A stretch of 64,000 bases of DNA from NCBI RefSeq assembly GCF_017654505.1, contig NC_054541.1:47128986-47192985 (forward strand). The letters are read 5' to 3'. The translations under genes were made by a program, and so were the position numbers. Below the pieces are notes generated by a model. That model was not told where the DNA came from. It worked only from the letters and a program-made list of their open reading frames with translations, and did no database searches. Shown one piece after another: positions 24,164-57,300 of the stretch (positions within the stretch are counted from its first letter, which is position 1; each line of letters opens with the position of its first letter). Source of the stretch: Polyodon spathula (lineage: Eukaryota > Chordata > Actinopteri > Acipenseriformes > Polyodontidae).

Positions 24164-24713
24164 TACTCACTTCTAAATCTTTTGTAGTCATTTTTGTATT
24201 ACTTTAGTATAAATACATGTTAATTTGGATTCATATGTTGTTTTTTTCTGACTTTATGTGAACGAAAAGACACACATTCGCCCGTTTTCCCATTGGAAAT
24301 AGTGATATTTTGAAATTTACCTGTCCTGGTCACAAAAGCAAAGTTTGTGGGGAATAATAGCCATTTTCTATAATTTTGAGGCATAAGCAATTAGGAAATA
24401 ACACTTACTACCCAGGAACAAACATTGTGTTACATAGTGTTATTTAACCTGAGTTGAAGGACACCAGCAGAGCTTCATAGAGAGATCTTTAACCCTTTTG
24501 CACGAACTGTACCGATCATTCATCATACATTTATGAGCTAAACCACGCAGTTTATTGGAGTCTGTGAAAATTAGGTTTTGGATTAGGCTATTCAATACTA
24601 CTGTACAGTTTGTACTTGTGTGAGCTTTTAAAGGGTTTGCCTCCTCAATTACTCCACCTTGTGGCCTAGTACCGACCATCTCATTTGTGCAATAACTGGA
24701 TAAAGACCAAATG

Positions 24714-24753
24714 TTGTTGTTGTTGCTATTATTATTATTATTATTATTATTAT

Positions 24754-24796
<43 letters not shown>

Positions 24797-24812
24797 GGTG
24801 GTGGTGGTAGTA
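24714..24812. repeat. compound (GTT)(ATT)(AGT)(GGT)n trinucleotide repeat
   Basis: Four successive trinucleotide tracts that differ by single substitutions. Confidence 0.9.
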
Positions 24813-26037
24813 GTGGTATAAAATGTTTCCTGCAGTATTATTAATACTGTAGCGATCCTAGGTGGGTGCAGGAGAGAGAATCAGGATAGTGTAGCGGGTG
24901 TGTATGTGTGTGCGTGCAGGGGGTGCATTGAGTGTGTGGATGTGTGTGAAAGAGAATTGGGTGTAGGTTTGACGTGAAACACAATGGGACGTGGGGGGCA
25001 ATTTGCAATAATTTGTTTTAATTTTCGACTCCCGATTTCACTTTTCCGCACTTATAATTTCATTTTGTGATTACTTGATTATTGTAAATAATAAATCTAC
25101 TCATGGTTGCCGTCTCATCTCTGTCCGAGGAGAACCTGAAAACTCGACCGTAGAGTTTTGACACTGTGCCAGTAAATACAACGCAAGCAATCTTGAAAAT
25201 GTACAATACAAATTATTTAAGAAATGCTTCATGTGTCTTTTAAAAAAAAAAAAAAAAACAACAACTCCACATTGATTTACAGCTATTGCAAAGATAAACG
25301 TCGGCGTTATAAGCATTTTCTTTGTAGTGGCATTAACGTATTGGGGTCGGGGAAATTACGTCTTCAGTATAGTTCCGTGCACAGCATTCAGCATTTCTTG
25401 GAACTGGTCATTATTTACACTTTGCAGAAGAGTTATGAAACTGACCAGAAAACGATGACATCAATAAATGAGTGCAAAGATCCAGACAGTGCATGCAACA
25501 CCCAAACAAATGGTTTAAACCCCACCAAGATATGCTTAGTATGTGTTATTAGTATGCCACCACATCTTACATACAGAATACCTGGAACAGTTTCCCTCAG
25601 TAATATTTCAGTCTAGGTTATGGTTAATTAAAATGTAGGTCTTAGCAATGGCATCTTAAAGAGGCAAACCTCCAGTGAAATGACCTTAAAGTGAAAACAG
25701 GGAACAGGGGAGAAGTACTTAGGACAATACTGACCCAGTCTGGTTTTAAGGAGAGAGGCTTCTGTTGCTAAGCGAGCAGTGGTGTAGTGTACTTCAAGCA
25801 CCACTAGGAGCAGTGAAGCAGAGTCTCTGCTATGGCAACCATATGGTTCCATTTGCAGCCCCTAGTAAAGGACTTTGCTTAATTGTTGACTTCTGTGTAA
25901 CAAGTAACTACAGTACTACCCAACTCATGCCTGTAGCAATACTCCCAAGTCAAGAACTTTGGCATTAAAAATTGACACTCTTGTTTCCAGGCCCTGCGCT
26001 TCCCCCCCACCCAAATGACCTGATTTACCAACTGGCC

Positions 26038-26326
26038 CTTTATTAATGTGTTTGATTGTGCTATGATCTCACCTTTATTAATGTGTTTTGATTGTGCTAT
26101 GATCTCCACTTTATTAATGTGTTTTGATTGTGCTATGATCTCACCTTTATTAATGTGTTTTGATTGTGCTATGATTTCACCTTTATTAATGTGTTTTGAT
26201 TGTGCTATGATCTCACCTTTATTAATGTGTTTTGATTGTGCTATGATTTCACCTTTATTAATGTGTTTTGATTGTGCTATGATCTCACCTTTATTAATGT
26301 GTTTTGATTGTGCTATGATTTCACTG
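26038..26326. repeat. 36-bp minisatellite, about 8 copies
   Basis: The unit contains TTATTAATGTGTTTTGATTG followed by TGCTATGATCTCACCT. The last five copies alternate between GATCTCAC and GATTTCAC. Confidence 0.95.
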
Positions 26327-26541
26327 AAACCTCTACTGTCATTTATTAAAGAACTAGTAGCTTAAAAAGTCTATAATGTTTGTGGTCATTCTAAGTGGTT
26401 ATGGCTTCTGTTTCTCCAGTAAACAAGATTATTCTTCTTGAAATTTTCCTGGATTGGAGCTTGTTTTGAACAGCCTTCCTCATTCCATTCCAGTCCTTTG
26501 ACAGTTTGACCTTTCAACTCTGCCAGACCCACCTACACTGC

Positions 26542-26608
<67 letters not shown>
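26542..26608. repeat. (CTAT)n microsatellite
   Basis: About 16 TATC units, followed by the 43-bp repeat. Confidence 0.95.
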
Positions 26609-26610
<2 letters not shown>

Positions 26611-26611
<1 letters not shown>

Positions 26612-26735
26612 ATATTCACTGGTTTACAAGAAACCAGAATCCTGCTATCTATCTATATTCACTGGTTCACAAGAAACCAGAATCCTGCTATCTATCTATA
26701 TTCACTGGTTCACAAGAAACCAGAATCCTGCACAG
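26611..26735. repeat. 43-bp tandem repeat, 3 copies
   Basis: The unit has TATATTCACTGGTTCACAAG then AAACCAGAATCCTGC and a short TATC run. It seems to have grown from the edge of the CTAT array. Confidence 0.9.
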
Positions 26736-26826
26736 GACCTGTAGACCCAGAGCTAAAACAATCAGCACCTAGGGCACAATTCAGTGACTGGGTCTCATTG
26801 CCAGTCATTTTTTGCCAGTTTATTTT

Positions 26827-26851
26827 GAATTTATTTATTTATTTATTTATT
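26827..26851. repeat. (TTTA)n microsatellite
   Basis: About six ATTT units. Confidence 0.85.
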
Positions 26852-28957
26852 GCTTCCTTCCAAACTGATTTATGTTGTTTATTATTGTTTTACCTTATAG
26901 TAGTACTGCAGGCAATATAAACTGGGGGGAAAGTGCCACTATCAAAGAGTGAATAACTGCAGTTGTTTCAGAGGGAGTGTCTAGTAGATCGCAATACTAC
27001 ACATGAAATACGATACTGCTCTCCAAACTGGATGCCTATTAGAGCACGGAAATATATGTCAACTTGGAGTGTGTGTGGTGATATATTACAGCATGCAGTA
27101 GTTAAAAAAGTTTAGGTGTCACACCACTGAAAAAGCATAGAAAAGACATGGTGAAGGAATACTTAAAAAGTATACTAAAGCATACTTGAAATTCTTGGTA
27201 TGGGTATGCTTAGCAGCAAATCATTCTTAATGTCGTGCACCATAGTTGGGGCTGTGATACAATACATCTAAATCATCCAGCACTTCACGATACTCAATTC
27301 AAAATATCGGGTAAGCGTGTGAGAAAGTAACGTACACCATGATCAACCTACACCCTACCAGGATGGAAATGTGTTTAGAGAATTTTACAGCACTGAGGCA
27401 TCACCCTGGATTGCAAAATACAAATCTCCGTGTTATCGCAGGATTACTTTTTAAAATAGCTGGCTGGTGCAATCCAGATATGACTTAACCAGGGTACAGG
27501 GTGATCAGACCAGCCTCTTAGTTTCTTATAAGATGCAATATCTATGCATCTTCCCCATTGATGTCCCACAATATCACCCACTTTGGGTGTGTTTATTTTC
27601 AGTTAATCACAGAATCTGTGCCTTTAATACTGCAGTTGGAAATGATCACATTTATCTGTGTGTTCAAGGAGCTTAGTGCCCTGGAAGAATGCAGCACTAC
27701 ATTACTGGGCATGTAGAATAGTACTCAGTACATTGGATATACTGTACATTCCTCAATGCTTCTTTTCACTAAAAATTCTGCAATGGTACAAAATAAAGTG
27801 CATTTTATTATTTTTACCCTAACAGAAGTATTTACTTATAACATATAACTAAGGGAATTTAATTTAGAACAGGCTTCATCAATTAACAGGACTAGCCCCA
27901 GCACTTGTTTTGCATCACTGGAAAATCATCATAAATGTCTTTCAAGTGCTGGTTAATGACTCACTATTCTACACAAAGTGTCTGACCTACATGAAAAGGC
28001 ACTGATTGATTGCCTTCCCAATTTCTTTACTGTATGCTAATAGTTTTGTAAAGAAATGTAATTCATACTGGCAGAAGCTAGGTTTCTGGAAGCATGACTA
28101 CTGTTTGCACAATTAAATTGACAAATGCATGCAGGGCATCCAGGATCAATTGCACAACGGAAACCCAGAGAGGACAACAAAAACGTTCCTTAATACAATA
28201 ACTGATTGTGAGTTGTTCACATATATTAACGTATCAGTGAGTAACACCTACGGTCAGCCATTAGACCCAGTGGAAGATTAAACCAGAAAAGCAATACAGC
28301 AGTAAAAAATACACAATTGTACTTTCAATACAACAGGTAATATTAAATCCTACAAAAGTGTTCCCTTTCATGAATCTTTTCAAGAGCCTTTTTATGTGAA
28401 ATATGCTGGAGTTATAGGAAGCAAATTGAAACATCTGCCATCACGCTGTCAATGGGTTGTAGGGCCACCATGGGCAGGCAGGGTGGCCCTGGGAACAAGC
28501 TCCTTAAATTGTTCTGGATAGGAAAGCCCCTGCCATCAGCCCTCTATCAAAGTCAGACACATCTGCTCTTCTGACCACTGTAACCTAAATTCACTTGCAA
28601 CAGAGAGATGCGCTTTTATATATTACAGAGGTATTTAAGTCCAAACCCTTACAGTATATACTGCCTGTGTGTTATTGTGTGTTTATTCGGTAAATTCAAA
28701 CTGCTATTCTGTAATACAAACATACTGCATTGCAACTCTGTACTTTAGGTAACATATATTTACTGTGCACATATAAAAACAACATTGAGTAACATACAGA
28801 CAGACAGCTTACAAACACGCTGAGAGGCAGGTAGATAGGGATACAGTTTACTTTTTTTGATTATGCATAATAAAGAGGACTTTTTTTTAATTCATTTCCT
28901 TAGCCAATTAAAAAAAACTGACATAAAAACATTCCCTATTACATAAAACACATTCCC

Positions 28958-29024
<67 letters not shown>
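28958..29024. repeat. (TTA)n microsatellite
   Basis: About 22 TTA units. Confidence 0.95.
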
Positions 29025-30121
29025 TTAAATACAATAACAAATCTGCAAGCATGCCAAAATCTAATCCTTTTGTTTAGTCAAGTTACTGAACCAAAAACCA
29101 CCCCTAATTAATTTCATTAAAAGGATACTCTCGCAAAACATGGCATTCTTTCAGACATTACTTGATGCATGTGCATCCCAATGTTGCCGAGTACTGATGA
29201 TATATTCACCCTTTAAATAATGTTGACATTCATTTAAGACCTTGCCTGTAAATAATTTGTTACAGTATTCATTTTAATGATGATACTATCTCTCTAGGTG
29301 TAGCAAATTATTGACTGCTGTTGCAGTCCAAAGTTGGTATTCTTTTTGAATTTGCTACAACTGTTAGCAGCTTCAGTAAATGAAAGCAGGAATATTTCCA
29401 CACAATCTGACTGCTGATCCCACCAACAGGACTTGGTGTAACATGTACCTTTTCTGTTAAATTGCCTGAGGTTCCTACCAGTTTAAATTGATCTCCTGAA
29501 TTATTTTATCTACACAAAATAATAAATGAAATAATTTGTCATGATACCTTCAGTTTAGCAAAGCTGTACAGTGACTGTCCCTAGTGAATTGCAACTTGTA
29601 ACTACAGTAAATATATGTATGCTCATGTCTTTCAATTAGTTTGCCATATAAAAGCATGACCCTTTTAAACTTAAGATAATACCCACCATTTACAGCCAGC
29701 TAACACACAGCAAACCCCTCTAGGGCTTATATACTGTCAAGAACATGACAAGCCAAGTGGATCAGCTCCTTTTTATAACACTGGATCCTTTCAGCTCCTG
29801 AGGAAATGACCACGCTATAGGCACATATATTGTACACACACAATGCCAATAAAGAGACAGCAAAGGTTGCAAAAGCAGGCTGCAGCTCCTCTTGTGTAAG
29901 TAGGTTTCCTCCTGGACAGCTGCACTGTGCCGCTCTGTTCACCGAAACACTGCAGCAGACCCTTGTCATGCCAATAAGATTGAACATTAATCACATTTGA
30001 CGTGACTTGTCTCGATCATTCCTTTCACTCTTGGAGAAGCATTTATTAAATATATTTTAGATCAAGGACTAATATGAGTGTTATACTCTTCACATTTAGT
30101 TATATGCTTTCAAGTGCTCGT

Positions 30122-30254
<133 letters not shown>

Positions 30255-31697
30255 TATCATAGTAGCGGTTTCTCTTCAACGTAAAACTGAACCCATGCTA
30301 GCCAGGCGCCCGCTGACCTGGCCTTTGTCCTCCAGGGTCTAGTAGCTCACCTACTAGCTCAACACTGGAGCTTCTCGATGTGAAGAGGCAATTGGCTTAG
30401 TTGTGGGATTGGAGTGTTGGGGTTATTTATTATAATTTGTTCTTATTCTCTGTAATAATTATTCAATTTTGATATATGGAGATTTTTACTCAAATTGATA
30501 TGTATCACATACAGTACAACTACAAGTATAGTTAACAGTCTTTTTGACAACAATGACAAAAATTTATAAACACATGAGTTCACAGTTAATAGTCTGTTTA
30601 TAAATAAAAGGTACATTTAACAAATAATGTTCCGGTCGGCCCACCCTGCAAATTGAATGTTGTCTGACAGTTGTATGGAGCGCAATGCTCAGATTTTCAC
30701 TTTTCATTTTTGGGTATGGTCTGCGTTTTCCAGTCCTACCCCTCTCTACACAATGCCTTTGCCCATACATGGCCATGTCAGCTGCTTGCTGTGGTTTTAT
30801 ATAGAATCATCTCACTTCCCCCAGGAATAAACACATTGTTCAGGATCCAGGACCCCATCCAAATGAGTGATAGTGAAGTTTTACAAATTTATAATTGTAA
30901 CAATGTGTTTTCAAACACACACACATGCACATGCACACTCACATGCACACGCACACGCGTACACATGCACACACCCAGGAGATGTTATTATTAAAGTATA
31001 GAAAGTGAAGCCTGTTCCAGCAGGAGGACACACTCTGTCCTTCAGTTCCTCTCAGCTCTTGGGGATTGCTGTGAGGGAATGGAACTGAGGGGATAAACTG
31101 GGGTCAAATGATTCTTGTCAATATTGAAACAGACAGGAGAAGCAATCCGTACAGCAACATTTCCAATGATTTCTGCTTCTTCTGTTTTTGCGGTTCACTT
31201 ACTGTAACTTTACTCTTTGTTATCCCTGACGCAAGAAAAAATATCTCTATGACATGAAGCAGCATTTCCCATTCACTTCGCTGGTGAGTTATTGTCACCC
31301 TGGGATTCAATTTTTATTGAACTCCAACCAATATCCTCTGACATCCCCACCTGCTACCTGCTACATGCCTTGTCTTAATTTGTTGAAGATGCAGTTTACC
31401 TCCCTCATATTAATTCTCCCTATCGCCTCTGTCCAGACCTTGGCAGCTCTATGAATAGTATTAGGAAGCAATGTCATGGATAATGTATTTCATCTTCACC
31501 TGGTACACTGGAACCAAAAACATTCTAAAAGAAGTCTACCCTATTTTACAATCTCTACAGTTATATGTATTAAATTATAGGTTCAATTATGTACAAAAAT
31601 AAAGTCAAGCTATAGCTTTTGCATTAGGAGTTCCAGCAGTAATCTTGTCCTCCTGCTGCAGTTTACCAATTTTTTGTGCTTTAGAGTATTAAGTAAC

Positions 31698-31851
31698 ACG
31701 CACACGCACACGCACACGCACACGCACACACACGCACACGCACGCACACGCACACGCACACACACACGCACACGCACGCACACGCACACGCACGCGCACG
31801 CGCACGCGCACGCACACGCACACGCACACGCACACGCACACACACACACAC

Positions 31852-31928
<77 letters not shown>
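31698..31928. repeat. compound (CA/CG)n(TA)n microsatellite
   Basis: About 185 bp of CACACG and CACGCG variants, then CA, then TA. It is purely alternating purine-pyrimidine for nearly its whole length. Confidence 0.95.
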
Positions 31929-31931
<3 letters not shown>

Positions 31932-31934
31932 GAA

Positions 31935-32015
31935 TTGTGTAAGTACACATTTATTTACTAAGTAAATACTATGTAAATACAGAGTAATTAGAGAAATTTA
32001 ATGTAAAGTGTTACC
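31935..32015. repeat. MITE-like fragment
   Basis: It matches the right end of the MITE-like copies at 39893, 43655 and 46093: GTAAGTACACAT, a TTAGTAAATAC-like segment, then TTAATGTAAAGTGTTACC. A short GTAACAC just left of the CA/CG array (about 31692) may be the other end, with the array grown inside the element. Confidence 0.6.
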
Positions 32016-33486
32016 AGAAATAGCTTGGTGTTGTAATAGACTCATCACTTTCTACAACCATACAGTGCAGGGAAGCAATTAAAAAGGCAATCACAATTCA
32101 TGGCTTTATAGTGAAAAGTGTGGAGTACAAATCTGACAAGGTTATGATGAGGTTGTTTTGTCCAACAAAGAAGAAACAATTAAACAATTAAAACAATCAA
32201 AGAAATTCAGCTATTAGTTTCATCTCTTCCATCTGCATATCTCTGTGAACCAAACAGGTATCATTCTTTCACAAATAAATGGCATTTTCAAATGATGCAA
32301 TAGCCCAGGGAATAAAAAAAAAGTGTTTTTATTTTAATTGTAATATAATTTAACAGAAAACAATAACAGGCTAGAGAGGATATTTTCAACATGGGCTTAA
32401 TAAGACACTTGGACTTTACCATGTGCTAATGAAAATCTCGCATTCAGGTCACACACGATTTTCTCCCTGATCAGATTAAGTATGCATGCGAGAATAAAAA
32501 CCCTCACTTAATTCTGGGTTTGTGGAGCAGAATGAGGCTCCACTGCTCTAAATCCAGGTAGAGAGAAGATCTGACGGTTTGAAATAACAAATGAGAACTG
32601 CACAGTGGTTGGGAAAGGGTTTAAAATGGAAATGAATGGCGGAATTTCTTTTCAGACTGCTATTGTCAGTGGTATATGAAGTAAGACAACCCGCTAAAGC
32701 AGTAAAGCCCCTTGCCAAGACTCTTCTTCGAGCCTACAGTGTGTATCCATCTGAACCAATTTACAGCACTGCTGCATGTACAGTATAATGTCAAGTTACA
32801 GTAAAACATTGCTTTAATTAAGGCAATTTACAGGTCTGATTTTCTCCTGTTCACAGTAATATAAAACTACCTCCAGTATTATTCAATATTAACCCTTTGC
32901 TTCCCAGTGTCCAAATTATTTGACATTCAGAAAATGGGCAATAAATATTTATGGGAACATACCCTGGGCAGTAAAACATTAAGGCCACCATCAGCAGTCC
33001 CATACATATCAAACCAACATGCTGTGAACTGCTGATCCCTCTAAAACATGGATGCATCAAGGTGTTTGGGAGCAGTAATAAAAGTTTACAGCTGTAAAAG
33101 CATAGCGAAGTGCAATGAAGCATAGTGAAAGTGTGGTAAAACATAGGCTCTTGTAAAGCCCAGAGAGGTATGGTAAAACATATTTTTAAAAATGGCAAAC
33201 CATGGTAAACCTTGGTAAATACATCGTAAAATCGTGGAAAACTGCAAAAATGCCATGTAAATGTAACAGGGTGAAGTTGTACAAGGGGCAATATTAACAT
33301 GTCTAGGTTGATTCCTTTGTAAACTGGAGACAGTAGTTTCTGATTAGGCTGCACAATACGCCTTTGCAGTCTATGTAATGAATTGTCAGAACCAATACAC
33401 AGAGTTCCACAATGTAATTTTACTAAACTCTTCTTATCTACTTTTATATAGCACACCAAGACAAATACTGCAGAATGTGGTATGAT

Positions 33487-33492
33487 TTTATT
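33487..33492 (-). terminator. candidate TPH2 poly(A) signal
   Basis: AATAAA on the minus strand about 690 nt beyond the TPH2 stop codon. It is the only canonical hexamer I noticed in that interval. The sequence alone cannot prove it is used. Confidence 0.25.
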
Positions 33493-34033
33493 ACAATATT
33501 TAGCAGTTATACTTCGAACCCTGGTTCAAGAAGGGTTATACACAGTACCATAAATAATACCATCATAGCATAATGTATCATTTAAAACACATCAGACAGA
33601 CATGGCTTCTTATTTTTTTTCTACCAGATGACGTATGGAACCTCTCAACATTGAAACTGGCACCAGTGTCTACAATGATGTGCAAATCATGTGTCACCCC
33701 GCCACAGCTACCACATCATTCCATTATGAGAAGCAGAATATATGACAATGACACAGTGTAACCCAAGGGTATTGTTATAGCTCTACTGAAGCATGCCACA
33801 ACCCTAACACTACACCAAACAAGAATCAATGTGTATCACTTGAACGAATGTTCTGTTTTATAACGTGTTACAGATGAAAATAGTCTATTGTCCCATAAAA
33901 ATAAAGGGAAAATGACTTCCAAATTCCCCTTTTGGATGAGTGTTTTAGCTCAGACCTTTGGTATGAATATACACAATGCTTTAAGAGCAGTTAAAGCTAC
34001 AGTTGTAGTGTACATCTGCAATGTTTGCACTGC

Positions 34034-34037
<4 letters not shown>

Positions 34038-34091
<54 letters not shown>
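34038..34091. repeat. (GT)n microsatellite
   Basis: About 27 GT units just downstream of the TPH2 stop codon, probably within its 3' UTR. Confidence 0.95.
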
Positions 34092-34095
<4 letters not shown>

Positions 34096-34176
34096 AATGC
34101 CAGCTTGTACATTGAAAGAATCAGAATGATATTCAAGTGTTACATCTGAATAGACAGACACACAACACTATGGAAC

Positions 34177-54823
<20,647 letters not shown>

Positions 54824-55842
54824 TGTGGATGCAATTAGTGATCTGTTTCTTACAAAATATAGTTAGTGTATGAGAAACAAAAAGTGGCTGAATGCTAGCG
54901 ATTCATTCAGCACCGTGGGTCTTGGTGTTCTTTTCTCCTGCCTGAATCTCTCATTCTTTATATACTGTCCCAGCTGATGCAGCTGATGTAGATAAGGCTC
55001 CCCATTCAAGATAATCCTGACATGCCTTTTGTTGAGAAATCAGCCTGCTGGTGGTTTATAGAGAAACACATTTAATGTAAGGGTACATTTTGTCCATTTG
55101 GATGTTAGATGCTAATGATGGTGAATTTTGATGTTTATGAATAATAATAGCTTGAATGTGTGGACATGCTGCATATACAGAAAAAGTACCTGTATACAAC
55201 ATTATTGTCAATGTCCCTAATTGAAATTCAGTGGTTTTTAAAGTCTTCGATTGCAGAAGGTGTAATTTATTCTGTATTATATTGTATTCAGCTTTTTACA
55301 TTTTATATGTTTCTGTGGGGATATATTCATTTTAAGCACCCATGGGTGCAATGCACCCTTTGCCGCTGACAAACTGGCATTAGGGTGCTGTTATTATCAC
55401 TGTGAAAACCCACCTTCTAAAAGAAGCATCATGCATGATATCCCATGCAATAACATGTTTTGCATAAATACACTAATTTAGATTAACAACAAAGCTCTAA
55501 AATGTTTTTTTTTGTTTGTTTGAAATTGTTCTCTGCGTCCCAAACAGGTGTTGTAACACAGATTTTGGTAAGCTATTTACACCTGATATTTAATTGCACA
55601 ATAATCTAATGAGCTCCCACTTGTAGATCCCTCAGCCACTTTGCAAGACATGCAGGGACAAAAAAAATAGAAAAACATTTAGTGTACACATCTCTGAAGA
55701 GCCAGCATTGCTCTGGAACAATTTAAACACCTTGCAGACCCATCTGGGTCTATCCAATTGATCTAAAACTGTGGCTGACATAAATATAGCCATTGTTTAA
55801 ATCATGAACTCAATAACCTTACTGAGTTTTTTCATGTTTTTA
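54824..55842. promoter_or_regulatory. TPH2 upstream region
   Basis: The 5' UTR and promoter of TPH2 should lie just right of 54823. No confident TATA box or known element was picked out by eye. Confidence 0.3.
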
Positions 55843-57176
55843 CAGTGGCTTGCTTAAGTATTGACCCCCTTGGCATTTTTCCTATTTTGTTGCCTTACAA
55901 CTTGGAATTAAAATTGATTTTTTGGGGGTTTGTATCATTTGATTTACACAACATGCCTACCACTTTGAAGATGCAAAATATTTTTTATTGTGAAACAAAC
56001 ATGAAATAAGACAAAAAAACAGAAAACTTGAGCATGCATAAGTATTCACCCCCCCAAAGTCAATACTTTGTAGAGCCACCTTTTGCAGCAATTACAGCTG
56101 CAAGTCTCTTGGGATGTGTATCTATAAGCTTGGCACATCTAGCCACTGGGATTTTTGTCCATTCTTCAAGGCAAAACTGCTCCAGCTCCTTCAAGTTGGA
56201 TGGGTTCCATTGGTGTACAGCAATCTTTAAGTCATACCACAGATTCTCAATTGGATTGAGATCTGGGCTTTGACTAGGCCATTCCAAGACATTTAAATGT
56301 TTTCCCTTAAACCACTCAAGTGTTGCTTTAGCAGAATGCTTAGGGTCATTGTCCTGCTGGAAGGCGAACCTCCGTCCCAGTCTCAAATCTCTGGAAGACT
56401 GAAACAGGTTTCCCTCAAGAATTTCCCTGTATTTAGCGCCATCCATCATTCCTTCAATTCTGACCAGTTTCCCAGTCCCTGCCGATGAAAAACATCCCCA
56501 CAGCATGATGCTGCCACCACCATGCTTCACTGTGGGGATGGTGTTCTCGGAGTGATGAGAGCTGTTGGGTTTGTGCCAGACATAACGTTTTCCTTGATGG
56601 CCAAAAAGCTCAATTTTAGTTTGTTGTGGTGCCATATTCTTTCCATTTTTTAATAATGGCTTTAATGGTGCTCCGTGGGATGTTCAAAGTTTCGGATATT
56701 TTTTTATAACCCAACCCTGATCTGTACTTCTCCACAACTTTGTCCCTGACCTGTTTGGAGAGCTCCTTGGTCTTCATGGTGCTGCTTGCTTGGTGGTGCC
56801 CCTTGCTTAGTGGTGTTGCAGACTCTGGGGCCTTTCAGAAAAGGTGTATATATACTGAGATCATGTGACACTTAAATTACACACAGGTGGACTTTATTTA
56901 ACTAATTATGTGACGTCTGAAGGTAATTGGTTGCACCAGATCTTATTTAGAGGCTTAATAGCAAATGGGGTGAATACATATGCACGCACCACTTTTCCGT
57001 TATTTATTTTTTAGAATTTTTTGAAAAGTTATTTTTTTCATTTCACTTCACCAATTTGGACTATTTTGTGTATGTCCATTACATGAAATCCAAATAAAAA
57101 TCCATTTTAATTCCAGGTTGTAAGGCAACAAAATAGGAAAAATGCCAAGGGGGGTCAATACTTTCGCAAGCCACTG
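55843..57176 (-). mobile_element. Tc1-like transposon with intact ends and an internal deletion
   Basis: Terminal repeats CAGTGGCTTGC at 55843 and GCAAGCCACTG ending at 57176 are flanked by TA on both sides (55841-55842, 57177-57178). The element is 1334 bp. The transposase on the minus strand starts at about 56775 (MKTKELSKQVRDKVVEKY, IPRSTIKAIIKKWKEYGT). It then jumps by internal deletion to TKIELFG and continues in another frame to 56060. That part holds [27 protein letters not shown] and QSPDLNPIENLWYD. The first catalytic Asp, normally just before TKIELFG, is removed with the deleted segment. The TIRs look usable but the enzyme does not. Confidence 0.92.
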
Positions 57177-57181
57177 TATAG

Positions 57182-57300
57182 TCAGAAAAAAAAAAAACAA
57201 TACATATTATATATTAGCCACCTTTCATAGTGGACCACCATCACAAAGTGCTTTACAAAGGTGGTCTCCATTGACTTTTGAAGACTTTTGGGTTGTGACT
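57182..57300 (-). mobile_element. L2-like LINE/SINE 3' tail fragment
   Basis: On the minus strand TTGTAAAGCACTTTGTGATG and GGTCCACTATGAAAGG match the tail of the element at 61850-61900 (TGTAAAGTGCTTTGTCATGG, TTCCACTATGAAGCGC). It is a short truncated copy beside the Tc1 element. Confidence 0.6.

Noticed and set aside
26048..26365. 105-codon frame of CFDCAMISPLLM repeats and possible CRISPR-like spacing
   Set aside because: It is a simple 36-bp tandem array with no unique spacers, so it is neither a gene nor a CRISPR array.
31610..31961. Open frames of His-Thr, Val-Cys or Ala-Cys dipeptides
   Set aside because: Artefacts of the CA/CG/TA microsatellite.
32851..33459. 202-codon minus strand open frame downstream of TPH2
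   Set aside because: No recognisable domain, low-complexity hydrophobic content, and it overlaps an apparent dispersed repeat. Likely chance.
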